Shown: positions 27,445 through 37,730, numbered from the stretch's first letter. The stretch is DNA of 64,000 bases from Paenibacillus sp. FSL M7-0420 (GCF_038002345.1 NZ_JBBOCJ010000001.1:6262001-6326000), one strand, 5' to 3'. Numbers and translations are program-made. Notes: generated from the letters alone by a model not told the origin.

Positions 27445-28320
27445 TCAGCCCTTGATGGCACCGATGGTTACGCCTTTGACAAAATAACGCTGCAGCAACG
27501 GATACACGATCAGCATCGGAATGACCATCACCATAATCCCTGCGGCCTTGATGCCCTCAGGTGTAATATTGACAACCTCCTGCGAGTTCATCGTATTCAG
27601 CTCCTGCAGGACAGCCTGGCTCTTCACCATCTGCTGGATGAGCACGGTCAGATTGATTTTCTCCGGGCTGTTCATATAGATCATGACGTTAAAGAACGAA
27701 TTCCAGTAATACACGCCGTAAAAGAGGCCGATGGTCGCCAGCACAGGCAGGGACAGCGGCAGAATAATACCCGCCAGCAGCCGCCATTCGCCGGAGCCGT
27801 CTATTCGGGCCGCTTCCACCAGCTCCTCCGGGATGTTCTCGAAAAAAGACCGCATGATCATCATATTATAAGTGCTGACCAGAGCCGGCAGCCACAGGGC
27901 TGCGTAGGAATCCACCAGCCCAAGACTGCTGACCACGAGATAGGTCGGGATCAGACCGCCGGTGAACAGCATCGTGAACACAATCGCCAGCGTCAGCGTG
28001 CGTCTTCCGTAGAAATCACGGCGGGACAAGGGATATGCGGCGAAGATGGTGAACAGCATACTGGCCGCCACGCCGACCAGGGTAATCAGCAGGCTGTTGC
28101 CAAATGCGCGCACCACCGGCGTTCCCTCGAAGAGCATGGTATAAGAGCTTATTGTGAAATCAACCGGCCACAGGGTGACAAAACCGGAGAGCACCGCGTC
28201 CTTGCCGCTGAGGGACAGGGAGGCCAGATGGAGCAGCGGCAGCAGGCAGAGAATGCCTGCGAGCGTCAGCAGCAGATAGTTGAAGCTGTAGAATACTTTT
28301 TCACCGTTTGTACTTTGCAT
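27445..28320 (-). CDS. Carbohydrate ABC transporter permease (LplC/YtcP-like)
   Basis: A 291-residue inner-membrane permease with six predicted segments. The EAA loop EELVEAARIDGSGEWRLLAGIILPLSLP (about 190-217) contacts the ATPase. It ends in the RYFVKGVTIGAIKG tail typical of LplC proteins. The start has AGGAGG five bases upstream. It lies 12 bp after the partner permease gene and before the binding-protein gene, forming an operon. Confidence 0.94.
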   Translation of the reverse strand: MQSTNGEKVFYSFNYLLLTLAGILCLLPLLHLASLSLSGKDAVLSGFVTLWPVDFTISSYTMLFEGTPVVRAFGNSLLITLVGVAASMLFTIFAAYPLSRRDFYGRRTLTLAIVFTMLFTGGLIPTYLVVSSLGLVDSYAALWLPALVSTYNMMIMRSFFENIPEELVEAARIDGSGEWRLLAGIILPLSLPVLATIGLFYGVYYWNSFFNVMIYMNSPEKINLTVLIQQMVKSQAVLQELNTMNSQEVVNITPEGIKAAGIMVMVIPMLIVYPLLQRYFVKGVTIGAIKG

Positions 28321-28332
28321 AGTGTCCTCCTG

Positions 28333-29304
28333 TTACCACAAGCCTTTATTGAAGCGCCGGGCAATGGCGTTGGATATCAGCACCAGGGTCAGTGCCACGA
28401 GGGAATCGAACATCCCCAGTGCAGCGGTCAGGCTGAACTGCCCTCCCTGTAGTCCTATCGCGTAAATATACGTACTTATAACCTCGGAGATCCCCGATAC
28501 AATCGAATTTTGCAGCACGTACACATGGTCGAAGCCTACCTCCATGACCCGCCCCATGGCCAGAATCAGCATAATAACGATGGTTGGACTGATCCCGGGC
28601 AGCGTGATATGGCGGATCTGCTTCCATTTGCCCGCTCCGTCCATACTCGCCGCCTCATAGAGACTGGGGTCGATGGAGGTCAGCGCAGCCAGATAGATAA
28701 TTGCATTGAAGCCCGCATCCTTCCAGATTCCCGAGCCGAGGAAGATCGAGACCCAGGACCACTCTTTGAACAGGAAGGGAAAAGCCTGGCCGGTCAGCTT
28801 CTCAACCACCGCATTGGCTACCCCGGTCTGGGCAAAGATTGTCACCACCAGCCCGCCGACAATGACCCAGGAGAAGAAGTACGGGAGGTAGACGAGAGTC
28901 TGGACCGATTTTTTGAACCACTTGTTCCTGACTTCATTCAGCATAATCGCCAGGGCAATCGGGAACGGAAAGCTGACCAGCACCGACAATATACTGAGCA
29001 CCAGCGTATTGCGGATAATCTGCACCGACTGCGCCTGGGTGAACAGATTGGTGAAATTGTCCATGCCCACCCACCGGCTGCCCCATACCCCCTCATAGAA
29101 GGTATAATCCTTGAAGGCGATGACCAGCCCCAGCATGGGGGTGTATTTGAAAATCATATAAAATGCGATAACCGGAACGAACATGACCCACAGGGGGACA
29201 TTATTCTTGAAGCGGCGGGTCTGCCAAAAACGTCTGCGGCTGCTTCCGGTCTGCCGTGAAGTGTCCAGACGCAGCACCGCCTCACTGCTTGTATTCGCTT
29301 TCAT
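28333..29304 (-). CDS. Carbohydrate ABC transporter permease (LplB-like)
   Basis: A 323-residue membrane protein and partner of the LplC-like permease. A cytoplasmic basic N-terminus is followed by VPLWVMFVPVIAFYMIFKYTPMLG, FKDYTFYEGVWGSRWVG and the EAA loop SLYEAASMDGAGKWKQIRHITLPG. It ends with FNKGLW, as is usual for LplB. I start it at the ATG at 29304, which has GAAAGGAGG seven bases upstream; an upstream in-frame ATG at 29328 lacks such a site. Confidence 0.94.
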   Translation of the reverse strand: MKANTSSEAVLRLDTSRQTGSSRRRFWQTRRFKNNVPLWVMFVPVIAFYMIFKYTPMLGLVIAFKDYTFYEGVWGSRWVGMDNFTNLFTQAQSVQIIRNTLVLSILSVLVSFPFPIALAIMLNEVRNKWFKKSVQTLVYLPYFFSWVIVGGLVVTIFAQTGVANAVVEKLTGQAFPFLFKEWSWVSIFLGSGIWKDAGFNAIIYLAALTSIDPSLYEAASMDGAGKWKQIRHITLPGISPTIVIMLILAMGRVMEVGFDHVYVLQNSIVSGISEVISTYIYAIGLQGGQFSLTAALGMFDSLVALTLVLISNAIARRFNKGLW

Positions 29305-29467
29305 TACGGTGCCTCCTTTCACTTGCATGTGGTGCCTAATTGTGTGATGAATAAATGCTACGGAGCTGAAATGGCCGATTTCATGTCCTCACCATAGCCG
29401 CTTCAGCGGGTTAGGGCAATATTCAGTTTTTCTGTTAATTGCCGCTGAACCCTTATGCAGCCCGGGA

Positions 29468-30508
29468 TTACAGGATTCCGGCCAGCTCCCGGGCCAGATT
29501 CTCACCCATCCGTATATGTCCTTCATCCCCCGGGTGAATCAGATCGCAGGACAGCCCGGCCAGGTCATCCAGCACCCGGCTTCCCTCGATCAGGCTCAGC
29601 TTGGGACGGGACAGACGCTGCACATGACTTCGCAGAATGTCGTTGAACTGAAGATCCTTCTCGGCTACTCCGCTGCCGGGGAACATGGCAAAATTGGGAT
29701 ACATCGTGATCACCGCTACCGGCTTCCCGGGATGTCTGCTCACCAGCTGGTCAAGCAGGTAGCCGCTCCGCTCACGGAATTCATCCGGCGACAAGTGGTC
29801 ACGCATATTCACGCCCAGCTCCAGCGTCATGAATGACCAGTCCTCCTGCGCCGCAAGATAGTTGCTCATCTCCCGTTCACAATGGCAGGAGCCACTCATG
29901 CCGAGATTGACTACATCGGCAGCCAGCCGTCTTGCCGCGTGGGCAATATACGGCAGGCTGCTGTTCTCTCCATACGTGATGGATGAGCCGTAAGCAATCC
30001 AGCGTTTGCGGGGAATCTCCCCTTCCACCGGCGGGCGGAGCGGATGGCCGAAGGTTTCGATGCCGCAGACCACACAGGCATACCGTCCGAAGCAGATCCG
30101 CCATACCTCCGGCGCGAAGCCCGCTTCCATCAGCAGCTCACGCTCCGCCATCGCCAGACGCGGCGGTTCGCTTAGCTGGAGGGTGCGTATGCTACCGGCC
30201 TGAAGCTCATGCCTGGAGTGGAACAGCCCGCCCTTGTATACCGTTACGCTGCCACCCGTCTCCGGCAAGGTCAGCGTGACACGGATATTCGGAGCCGGTG
30301 TGACGAACCTGAGCTCACAGCCGCCCGCTTCCCCGGCGATGAACCGGCCCCGCTCGTTCAGATGCTCCCTGACGCTGCGGGGAATGCGGCGGAGGTGCAC
30401 TCCGTAGCCCGTAGCCGGCTCCAGCTCGCCAACATTATGGAAGGCAATCCGGTCCAGCCCCGGCAGCCCCTTGATGCTGGCGGAATTGAGGCTGGCGGAA
30501 TTATACAT
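29468..30508 (-). CDS. SGNH/GDSL-type esterase
   Basis: A 346-residue protein. An N-terminal beta-sandwich of about 150 residues precedes an SGNH hydrolase domain with block I AYGSSITYG (nucleophile Ser in GSS instead of GDS), block II LGMSGS (Gly), block III LGVNMRDH (Asn) and block V DLIHPGDEGH (Asp-His). Two-domain SGNH proteins of this kind are often carbohydrate deacetylases; here it may remove acetyl groups from imported oligosaccharide. There is no signal peptide, so it is probably cytoplasmic. Its start overlaps the end of the GH105 gene by eight bases, so it is translated in the same operon. Confidence 0.87.
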   Translation of the reverse strand: MYNSASLNSASIKGLPGLDRIAFHNVGELEPATGYGVHLRRIPRSVREHLNERGRFIAGEAGGCELRFVTPAPNIRVTLTLPETGGSVTVYKGGLFHSRHELQAGSIRTLQLSEPPRLAMAERELLMEAGFAPEVWRICFGRYACVVCGIETFGHPLRPPVEGEIPRKRWIAYGSSITYGENSSLPYIAHAARRLAADVVNLGMSGSCHCEREMSNYLAAQEDWSFMTLELGVNMRDHLSPDEFRERSGYLLDQLVSRHPGKPVAVITMYPNFAMFPGSGVAEKDLQFNDILRSHVQRLSRPKLSLIEGSRVLDDLAGLSCDLIHPGDEGHIRMGENLARELAGIL

Positions 30509-31565
30509 GCTTCATCGCCTCCACCAGCAGCAGGAGCGCCATGGATTGCCCGTAGGGCATCGGGCAGACCGGAATCTCCCGGTAGTCCTGAAGCGTAGCA
30601 CCCATTCCCGTGCCGTAGGAGACACCCTGCACCACCCCGTCCTCATCGATCTGGTCCAGCACGTAATGAAGGGCTGCCATTGCAGGCTTGCGGCAGTCCT
30701 CAGGCAGCAGTCCCTGCCGCACCGCCTTCAACATGCCGTAAGCAAAGGCAGCGGTGGCCGAGGTCTCCAGATACGAGCTGCTGTCGTCCAGCAGGGTATG
30801 CCATGCACCTTCCGGGGCTTGCAGCTCCGTCAGCTTGCGTACCTGCCGGTCCAGTGAGGACAGCAGGAAGCTGCTCACCCCTGACGGCAGCTCCACCATC
30901 TCCAGGTAATCCACCAGTCCGGCGGTATACCAGGAATTGCCCCGTGCCCACAGGGCCCGGGCAAAATGGTGGCCTCCCTCGAAGGTCCAGCCATGGAAGA
31001 ACAATCCGGTCACGGGATCGGTCAGGTACTTGAGGTGGACGAGAAACTGGCGGATGCTCTCCTGAATGCCCTCCTCCTCCTTTAGCACGATCCCCATCCG
31101 GGCTACAAACAGCACCGTCATATACAGCGTGTCGTCCCAGAGCTGCCCGGTATTCGGACTGCCGGTCACCTCATGCTGAAGGCCGCCTTCCTCCGTGCGT
31201 GGCATCTCATGCAGCGCATACTCCAGCCACTCCCGGCATAGCTGCATATAATCCGCGCGCCCGGTCTCCTCTGCCAGATAGCTTAGGGTAAGCATAGGGC
31301 ACATCGTATTAACATTTTTCGCCGGGATGCCCCCGTCAAGCTTGCTGTCGAACCAGCCAGTCAGATAATGCAGAATCTCTTGCTTCCGGTTCTCACGGTA
31401 GTAACTGTACAGGGCAAACAGTCCCACCCCCTGTGGCCACTCCCAATTATCCATAGCAATAATGCCGATGGGCGCAGTCTCCTGAATCGAGCCTTTCATA
31501 TTCTTCATCCGCTCAATGACACGGGCGATATGGCCTTCCAGTGCTGTTCGTGATATTGTCTCCAT
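30501..31565 (-). CDS. GH105/GH88-family unsaturated uronyl hydrolase
   Basis: A 354-residue cytoplasmic (alpha/alpha)6 enzyme resembling YteR/YesR. Matching motifs are DNWEWPQGVGLFAL near the N-terminus, QLWDDTLYMTVLF with the catalytic Asp, and HHFARALWARGNSWY. It removes the unsaturated uronic acid left at the non-reducing end by a polysaccharide lyase, most often from rhamnogalacturonan. It is the first gene of the importer operon (GH105, SGNH, permeases, binding protein, toroid protein). This points to a lyase acting outside the cell, though no clear lyase is encoded in the window. The start has AGGAGG upstream. Confidence 0.9.
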   Translation of the reverse strand: METISRTALEGHIARVIERMKNMKGSIQETAPIGIIAMDNWEWPQGVGLFALYSYYRENRKQEILHYLTGWFDSKLDGGIPAKNVNTMCPMLTLSYLAEETGRADYMQLCREWLEYALHEMPRTEEGGLQHEVTGSPNTGQLWDDTLYMTVLFVARMGIVLKEEEGIQESIRQFLVHLKYLTDPVTGLFFHGWTFEGGHHFARALWARGNSWYTAGLVDYLEMVELPSGVSSFLLSSLDRQVRKLTELQAPEGAWHTLLDDSSSYLETSATAAFAYGMLKAVRQGLLPEDCRKPAMAALHYVLDQIDEDGVVQGVSYGTGMGATLQDYREIPVCPMPYGQSMALLLLVEAMKHV

Positions 31566-31595
31566 AATGTTCCTCCTTGTAAAATGTCCTGCTCT

Positions 31596-31674
31596 GAACC
31601 TGGAGCCTGAAGCGTGAAACCTGGAACCTCAAATCTGGAGCCTGATTCTTCAAACCCGGAACCTGAAGCCTGTG
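31596..31674. repeat. Degenerate ~20-bp tandem repeat upstream of the GH105 operon
   Basis: About four imperfect copies of CCTGGAGCCTGAAGC/CCTGGAACCTCAAAT lie directly upstream of the GH105 ribosome binding site, probably in its leader. Nothing else is recognised in the 31566-31866 gap between the two divergent genes. Confidence 0.6.
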
Positions 31675-31866
31675 TAGCCTTTTCCCGGGGTATAGCCCTG
31701 TTCGCAACCCCAGTGTAGTCAAGCGCCGCAGTATCGTCCATTAACAAGAATCTTGCTAATCGCTTTCACTTCTGGCATTGTTCATAATGGGACTGTATTC
31801 ATCAGAAGGAGGAGTACATGCTCACGTTCTAATTCTGTATTGAGAAATCAGGGAGGGTAACAGGTG

Positions 31867-32667
31867 ATGAGAATCAAGTTTGATCTTTTTCCGGGCGGTG
31901 TTACTAAAGCGCTCACATTAAGCTGGGATGATGGAAGAATCTATGACCGGCAGCTCGTGGAGATTCTGAATCAGCATGGGCTGAAGGGGTCGTTTCATCT
32001 CAATTCGGGGTTGTTCGGCAATGAGGGCTACATCTCACGGGACGAGGTGGCTGCGCTCTATAAGGGGCATGAGATTTCAGCACATACCAGTACTCATCCC
32101 TTCCTGTCCATGACTCCGCGTGAAGGCATCGCCGAAGAGATTCTGAAGGACCGTAGACATCTGGAGGCCATCGGGGGCTATCCGGTGAGAGGCATGTCCT
32201 ATCCGTTCGGCAATTACAATGATCAGGTGATCGGCCTGCTGCCTGCCCTGGGCATTGAGTATTCCCGTACGGTGAATTCCCACCGCAGCTTCAGTCTGCC
32301 GGACAACCTGCTGGCTTGGCACCCTACCTGCCATCACAAGGAGATGCTGGCCCTGGGCAAAAAGTTCCTGGAGGAAAAGCCCCGCTTCTCGTATATGCAA
32401 CTGCTGTACGTTTGGGGACACAGCTATGAGTTCAATGACGACGATAACTGGCAGGAGCTGGAGCAGTTCGCCGCTATGATGGGCGGCCATGAAGACATTT
32501 GGTACGCGACCAACATCGAGATCGTGGACTACCTGTCCGCTGTGCAGGGACTGCGCTTCTCAGCTTCGCAGGAGATGGTGTATAATCCGTCGGCTACGGA
32601 GGTGTGGGTCTCTGTGGGGGATGAAGCCCGCCGTATTCCGGGCGGGGGAACGGTGAGGTTGGGGTAG
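31867..32667 (+). CDS. Polysaccharide deacetylase (CE4 family)
   Basis: A protein of about 267 residues with the NodB-homology motifs: SWDDGR (first Asp pair), HTSTHP (metal-binding His pair) and RGMSYPFGNYN. A metal-dependent deacetylase acting on acetylated sugars is expected. There is no signal peptide or membrane segment, so unlike peptidoglycan deacetylases it is probably cytoplasmic and works on imported oligosaccharide. A small beta domain closes the protein. It is divergent from the GH105 operon and thus likely co-regulated with it. The start is ambiguous between GTG at 31864 and ATG at 31867; GGGAGG lies 7-10 bases upstream. Confidence 0.88.
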   Translation: MRIKFDLFPGGVTKALTLSWDDGRIYDRQLVEILNQHGLKGSFHLNSGLFGNEGYISRDEVAALYKGHEISAHTSTHPFLSMTPREGIAEEILKDRRHLEAIGGYPVRGMSYPFGNYNDQVIGLLPALGIEYSRTVNSHRSFSLPDNLLAWHPTCHHKEMLALGKKFLEEKPRFSYMQLLYVWGHSYEFNDDDNWQELEQFAAMMGGHEDIWYATNIEIVDYLSAVQGLRFSASQEMVYNPSATEVWVSVGDEARRIPGGGTVRLG

Positions 32668-32693
32668 GGATTGCTGGCCACGAAGGAGAAATG

Positions 32694-32861
32694 TTGCACT
32701 AATTGCAGCTTTGATTCATTAATCCCGGGATTTTGAGAGGAATGTTGTACAAAATGCAGGAATTGTCTCGCCCATCGGTTCGGGAGATGAGAAATGCTGC
32801 ATTTCATGCAACAATCCATAGTTACAGCCGACTTAACGCGGGGAATGTTGTATTTAGTGCA
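32694..32861. repeat. Array 3 of phased palindromes (4 clear units)
   Basis: Cores lie at 32694-32707, 32745-32758, 32798-32811 (reverse) and 32848-32861, with centres 51, 53 and 50 bp apart. Flanks are of the AATGTTGYA...TGCAGGATT subtype shared with the arrays at 45462 and 63591. A weaker fifth dyad lies at about 32917-32936. The array follows the deacetylase gene, between convergent genes. Confidence 0.8.
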
Positions 32862-32937
32862 GGATTTCGGCTACAGCAGCCGGTTAGTTCAAAGGTACAC
32901 TGTGGTGCGGTAACTCCCTGCTATATGCAGCACAATA

Positions 32938-32982
32938 TAACCCGATTCCGCCGCAGCCTGAATGGCTGGTGGAATCGGGTTA
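32938..32982. terminator. Bidirectional hairpin between convergent genes
   Basis: TAACCCGATTCC and GGAATCGGGTTA form a 12-bp stem with an inner CAGCC/GGCTG pairing. The U run on either strand is weak. It lies between the deacetylase gene and the convergent hypothetical gene. Confidence 0.6.
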
Positions 32983-33156
32983 TTGTTATGGTAGAGTCAC
33001 TTAGGCACTGAGAGTTGTCGGTAATAATGTATGGTCCGGCGGCCCAAAGGCCTGATTACCGGCGTGTGACGGTGATAATGCTCAGGCGGTGACAGCAGCT
33101 TGAACAGCTTGAGTCGCAGCTCTAGATGAATTAGGAACAGCCACTCTGTCCGCCTG

Positions 33157-34233
33157 CTACTGCCATCCTCCGGCGGCAGCATCAGGATGCTCCTGCCTCG
33201 CTATCCAGGTGAGGCAGGCCGCCCGCAGCAGCGCGTCGGTCCGCTGAGCCGCGCCGCAGAAGACCCCGCTCAAGCCGATCTCATACAGATCGGCCAGCGT
33301 GTACGCCGCCGGTGCCCCCGCGGCGAGCACTGCCGCCGCCGGCCGCACCCGGCGCACGGCGGCCAGCACCCCGGCCGCCGCCTGCGCGAAGCCCTCGGCG
33401 GCGTTCTCCCCGGGCGCGGCCTCCTCCGCCGCGCCGTCCAGCACCAGGAAATCGGCGATGCGCGCGATTTCCCCGGCGGCAGCCGGCCCCACATCGGGCG
33501 CGAGCAGCGCCCCGATGCGGCAGGCTGCCGCATAAGCGTGGCCGAGAGTCTGCTCGGCCACGCCCTCAATGAATTCGCGCTGCGCCGCGAATTCCTCCAG
33601 GCTGGCGGGGTACGGCGCCAGCAGGTCAATGCGGCTGTCGCCGCCCAGCCGCTGGCTGTGCAGGACGGCGGCGAACAGCGCGCCGAGCTGCGCGTCCTGC
33701 AGCGCGGCCAGCCGGTCCGTGCGGGCGGCGAGCTCCGCCGTGTAAGGCAGAGTGACTGCGGCCCAGACGCCGTCCGCCGACTCCAGGAGGTCGGCAGCAG
33801 CAGCCCGCAGCCGGTGATAGATCCGCTGCAGGATACGCTCAGCCTGCACCGGCTCCTCATCCCCGCACGACATCCAGCGCGAATAGAGCGCCGACAGTTC
33901 CGGCTCGTGCAGCCATTCCTCGCCCCGGATCAGGCAGGGCCCCGCAGGGTAGACACCGGGCGGCTCACGGCGGACAGCCCCGTCCCCCCTGCCCTCGCGC
34001 AGCACCAGGAAGGCCTGGCGCTCCCCGGGACGGCGGTTATACGTGCGGCTCGTACTCACGTTACTCTTGCGCCGGTCCCCCTCAGCAAGAAATTCCGCTG
34101 CGGCGGAGGCTACAGATGCGGACTGGCTCATCTCCACGCCAATGGTCCGGTCCCCGGCGTTATACTTGAACGGGCGCTCTTCCTTGTTTGGATCATCCTT
34201 CTGCTGGCGTTCACCCTTCATCCTCGCACCCAC
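33157..34233 (-). CDS. Protein resembling a degenerate C-terminal domain of PEP-utilising enzymes
   Basis: A protein of about 358 residues, unusually rich in Ala and GC. Its second half reads like the C-terminal TIM barrel of pyruvate phosphate dikinase or PTS enzyme I. There is a strand-helix ending FAAQREFIEGVAEQTLG, then IGALLAPDVGPAAAGEIARIADFLVLDG near 239 (family: GTMIE-P-A...EIA--ADF-S-GTNDL) and EIGLSGVFCGAAQRTDALLRAA near 320 (family: EIGLDYVSCSP-RVP-ARLAAA). The NDLTQ substrate loop and the catalytic Cys of GxCGEHGG are missing (here VLAAGAPAA), so catalysis is unlikely. The N-terminal phosphohistidine and ATP-grasp parts are absent. The start is GTG at 34233 with AAAGGG upstream, or ATG at 34221. 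It stands alone. The similarity was judged by eye. Confidence 0.6.
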   Translation of the reverse strand: MGARMKGERQQKDDPNKEERPFKYNAGDRTIGVEMSQSASVASAAAEFLAEGDRRKSNVSTSRTYNRRPGERQAFLVLREGRGDGAVRREPPGVYPAGPCLIRGEEWLHEPELSALYSRWMSCGDEEPVQAERILQRIYHRLRAAAADLLESADGVWAAVTLPYTAELAARTDRLAALQDAQLGALFAAVLHSQRLGGDSRIDLLAPYPASLEEFAAQREFIEGVAEQTLGHAYAAACRIGALLAPDVGPAAAGEIARIADFLVLDGAAEEAAPGENAAEGFAQAAAGVLAAVRRVRPAAAVLAAGAPAAYTLADLYEIGLSGVFCGAAQRTDALLRAACLTWIARQEHPDAAAGGWQ

Positions 34234-34573
34234 CCTTTACCTTTGAATTACTGCCGCTCCGCTCCCCTGAAGAGAAGCTGCCAGCATATTAAGAGGCTTC
34301 AATCTATAAATACTGGCAAAGGTACTGAAATATGCAAACGGTATCAAAGGAATGCGGCAGCAACACCTTACCCGGATCGGTAGTGGACACGGTGGGGCCG
34401 CGTGTTGAGGGGAGTGCGTGAGCTAGATTAGGCGGGTGAAATGAAGCGGATGAGTGAGTTGGAGCGGGTGGGGCGAGTTGGAATGTGTGAATAAGCTGGA
34501 GTAAGTGGGGCGAGCTGAGGTGGGTAGGAAGTAACTTTACATATTTTATTATTAATCCCTAAAGGCTTTGAAC

Positions 34574-34607
34574 TGGGGTTGCGTTGGGTTGCGTTGGGTT
34601 GCGTTTC
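34574..34607. repeat. Three copies of a 10-bp repeat (GGGTTGCGTT)
   Basis: GGGTTGCGTT occurs three times in tandem. It recalls the GGGTTGC units at 16880-16974. The surrounding 34430-34530 stretch is a G-rich, low-complexity sequence with degenerate GAGTTGG/GGGGCGAG motifs. Confidence 0.8.
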
Positions 34608-34658
34608 GACTGCGGGTTCGAGCAAGGCTTCGAGTTCTGCTTGGCGCACAGTGATCTA

Positions 34659-34836
34659 TTGTATTTACTACAGTAGATCTTCTCTTTAGCGGTTGTAAAA
34701 AGCGATCTGTTGCACTTTGTACAGCAGATTTCCGCAGAAAGGGTGTTTTGGGACCGTATACCGGAAATCTGTTGTATGGAATACATCAGAACGGATTTTA
34801 ACGCCGGATATGGCCTAATCTATTGCACAAAATACA
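34659..34836. repeat. Array 4 of phased palindromes (4 units)
   Basis: Cores start at 34659, 34710, 34772 and 34823, all in the same orientation, giving distances of 51, 62 and 51 bp, exactly those of array 1-prime. Flanks read ATCT(A/G)TTGYA and TACAGCAGATTT. It lies upstream of the hypothetical gene ending at 33157 and downstream of metY. The rest of the 34234-35174 gap shows no gene. Confidence 0.8.
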
Positions 34837-34968
34837 TTCGCCGCCCCGCTTCCTTGCGGATCAATTCCTCACGTACGCTTTTCTCACAAACCATCTCCTC
34901 ATTTCCTCATTTCCTCGTAAACACTCCTGCTCCTCCCACTACTCTCCATCCCACCTCCTGCTCCCGCC

Positions 34969-35022
34969 AAAAAAACAAGACCACCGCCTAATGCAGAAAC
35001 ACTCTGCATCAAACAGTGGTCT
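34969..35022 (-). terminator. Terminator of metY
   Basis: On the minus strand AGACCACTG pairs with the distal GGTGGTCT, with an inner GATGCAGA/TCTGCATT stem, followed by TTGTTTTTTT. It lies about 150 bp past the metY stop. Confidence 0.75.
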
Positions 35023-35174
35023 GTAACTCCTATAGCCGCAAGGAACTGTGCTTAATTGAAACCAGTTGGGGGGATTACACTGCTTCTGCTCACCGTCTAT
35101 CCAGCTACAACTCTCCGGCAGCTCAGCGGCTCAACCTCTCACTCCCCAGCACAGCCCGCTCCCGCTAAACCGGC

Positions 35175-36531
<1,357 letters not shown>

Positions 36532-36624
36532 CTCTCACAAACCATGTCATTTGAAAAGATAAAATTCTTATTAATTCACTGTGTTTTATTAAGTTTAGCA
36601 AGCCCCGGCTTAGCCTCATGGCTT

Positions 36625-37614
36625 CTACTCAATCCCCTTCATGAAGCTCATGAATTTCTCCGCAATTTGCTTGGGATGGGAACGGTATAAATAATGATTG
36701 GCATCCAGCAGCTCCATTTCTGCGTGTAAGGAATTCATGATTAGCTTCTTATGCTCAGGAATCCATTGATCCGTGCCTGGATGCTCCGCCTGGACAAACA
36801 ACAGAACAGGGAGATTGGGAGGGAATGTTACCCCTCGCTGTTCAGCCTTTTCAAAGCTAGAGTACATGTTCTCCGCCTCATTTAACAGAGTGGTATTGTA
36901 CATATTTTTCTGGATCAGCAGCTTCAATTGTTCTTTGGTATGCTCATCATACGCCAGTCCCTCATAAGGGTCAGCACTCAGCTTCAATTGCAGCCGGGCG
37001 AAGCCTAAGTTACGGAACCATTTAACCATGGTTGTCTCTGAAGACTCAATCTTTTTCTCGCTGAGCGAGGGTACACTGTTGTCCAGTCCGACAAAGGCAC
37101 TGACTTCATCTGAATATTTATTCACATAATCCAGACTATAAATGCCTGAAATGGAATGGCCCATCAGGATGTACCGGTCAATATGGAGCTGCTGCAACGC
37201 TTCATGGATTTCACTTACGATATTCTCTGAGGTTCGTTCTTTCTTCGTTGCGTCGCTTAAGCCGTAGCCGAAAGGCTCCACCACTACAACCTTGTAGTAT
37301 GGAGACAGCTCGTCGATAAGCAGCTTGAAATCAAGCGCCGGTGAAGCGGTTCCGAAGCCGGGAAGCAGCACGACCGTGTCCGGGCCGTCGCCCTCTATGA
37401 ACACATTCATATTCTTGCCGTCTACGGATACATGCTGGCCGTAAGGCTCTATCCTTTTGGACTCGGCATTGCTGCTGATTACATTCGTGATATACACAAT
37501 CCCCACAAAAAGTACAATAGCGAGCAGGATGGCTGCCATTATTTTAAGCAGAATTTTACGCACTTTCTTGAACCCCGTTTGCTGTCCCGAGGTCTTCTTG
37601 TCCGGTGGTCTCAT
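36625..37614 (-). CDS. Membrane-anchored alpha/beta hydrolase
   Basis: A protein of about 329 residues: basic N-terminus, one membrane segment (IMAAILLAIVLFVGIVYI, about 26-43), then an alpha/beta hydrolase domain facing outward. Visible are the oxyanion region LLPGFGTASP, the nucleophile elbow GHSISG (Ser), and the catalytic His in DANHYLYRS near the C-terminus. The substrate is unknown; the family includes esterases, lipases and haloalkane-type hydrolases. The ATG at 37614 has GGGGAAG upstream. Base composition is clearly more AT-rich than its neighbours, with Lys/Asn/Ile-rich coding, which suggests separate ancestry. It appears monocistronic, between metY and the terminator of the amino-sugar-acid operon. 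Confidence 0.88.
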   Translation of the reverse strand: MRPPDKKTSGQQTGFKKVRKILLKIMAAILLAIVLFVGIVYITNVISSNAESKRIEPYGQHVSVDGKNMNVFIEGDGPDTVVLLPGFGTASPALDFKLLIDELSPYYKVVVVEPFGYGLSDATKKERTSENIVSEIHEALQQLHIDRYILMGHSISGIYSLDYVNKYSDEVSAFVGLDNSVPSLSEKKIESSETTMVKWFRNLGFARLQLKLSADPYEGLAYDEHTKEQLKLLIQKNMYNTTLLNEAENMYSSFEKAEQRGVTFPPNLPVLLFVQAEHPGTDQWIPEHKKLIMNSLHAEMELLDANHYLYRSHPKQIAEKFMSFMKGIE

Positions 37615-37730
37615 GATCATCTTCCCCTGTCTGTTTGTAAGCTTGCTTCATGGCCGTTAATGCCAGCTTACCGGACGAAGATGTCCTCTCTATGACGGCA
37701 ATATGAACGGAAGATGAACGGAAGATGTAC

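Noticed and set aside
31750..31775. cre-like TTGCTAATCGCTTTCAC between GH105 and the deacetylase
   Set aside because: It has one extra base between the TG and CG blocks, so it does not fit the cre spacing.
33187..34383. 398-residue open frame opposite the 33157-34233 gene
   Set aside because: Arg/Pro/Ala-rich shadow of a very GC-rich gene; the minus-strand frame has family-like motifs and a start signal.
34428..34786. Two small minus-strand frames over the repeats at 34428-34786
   Set aside because: They span low-complexity sequence and array 4; no start signal or family.
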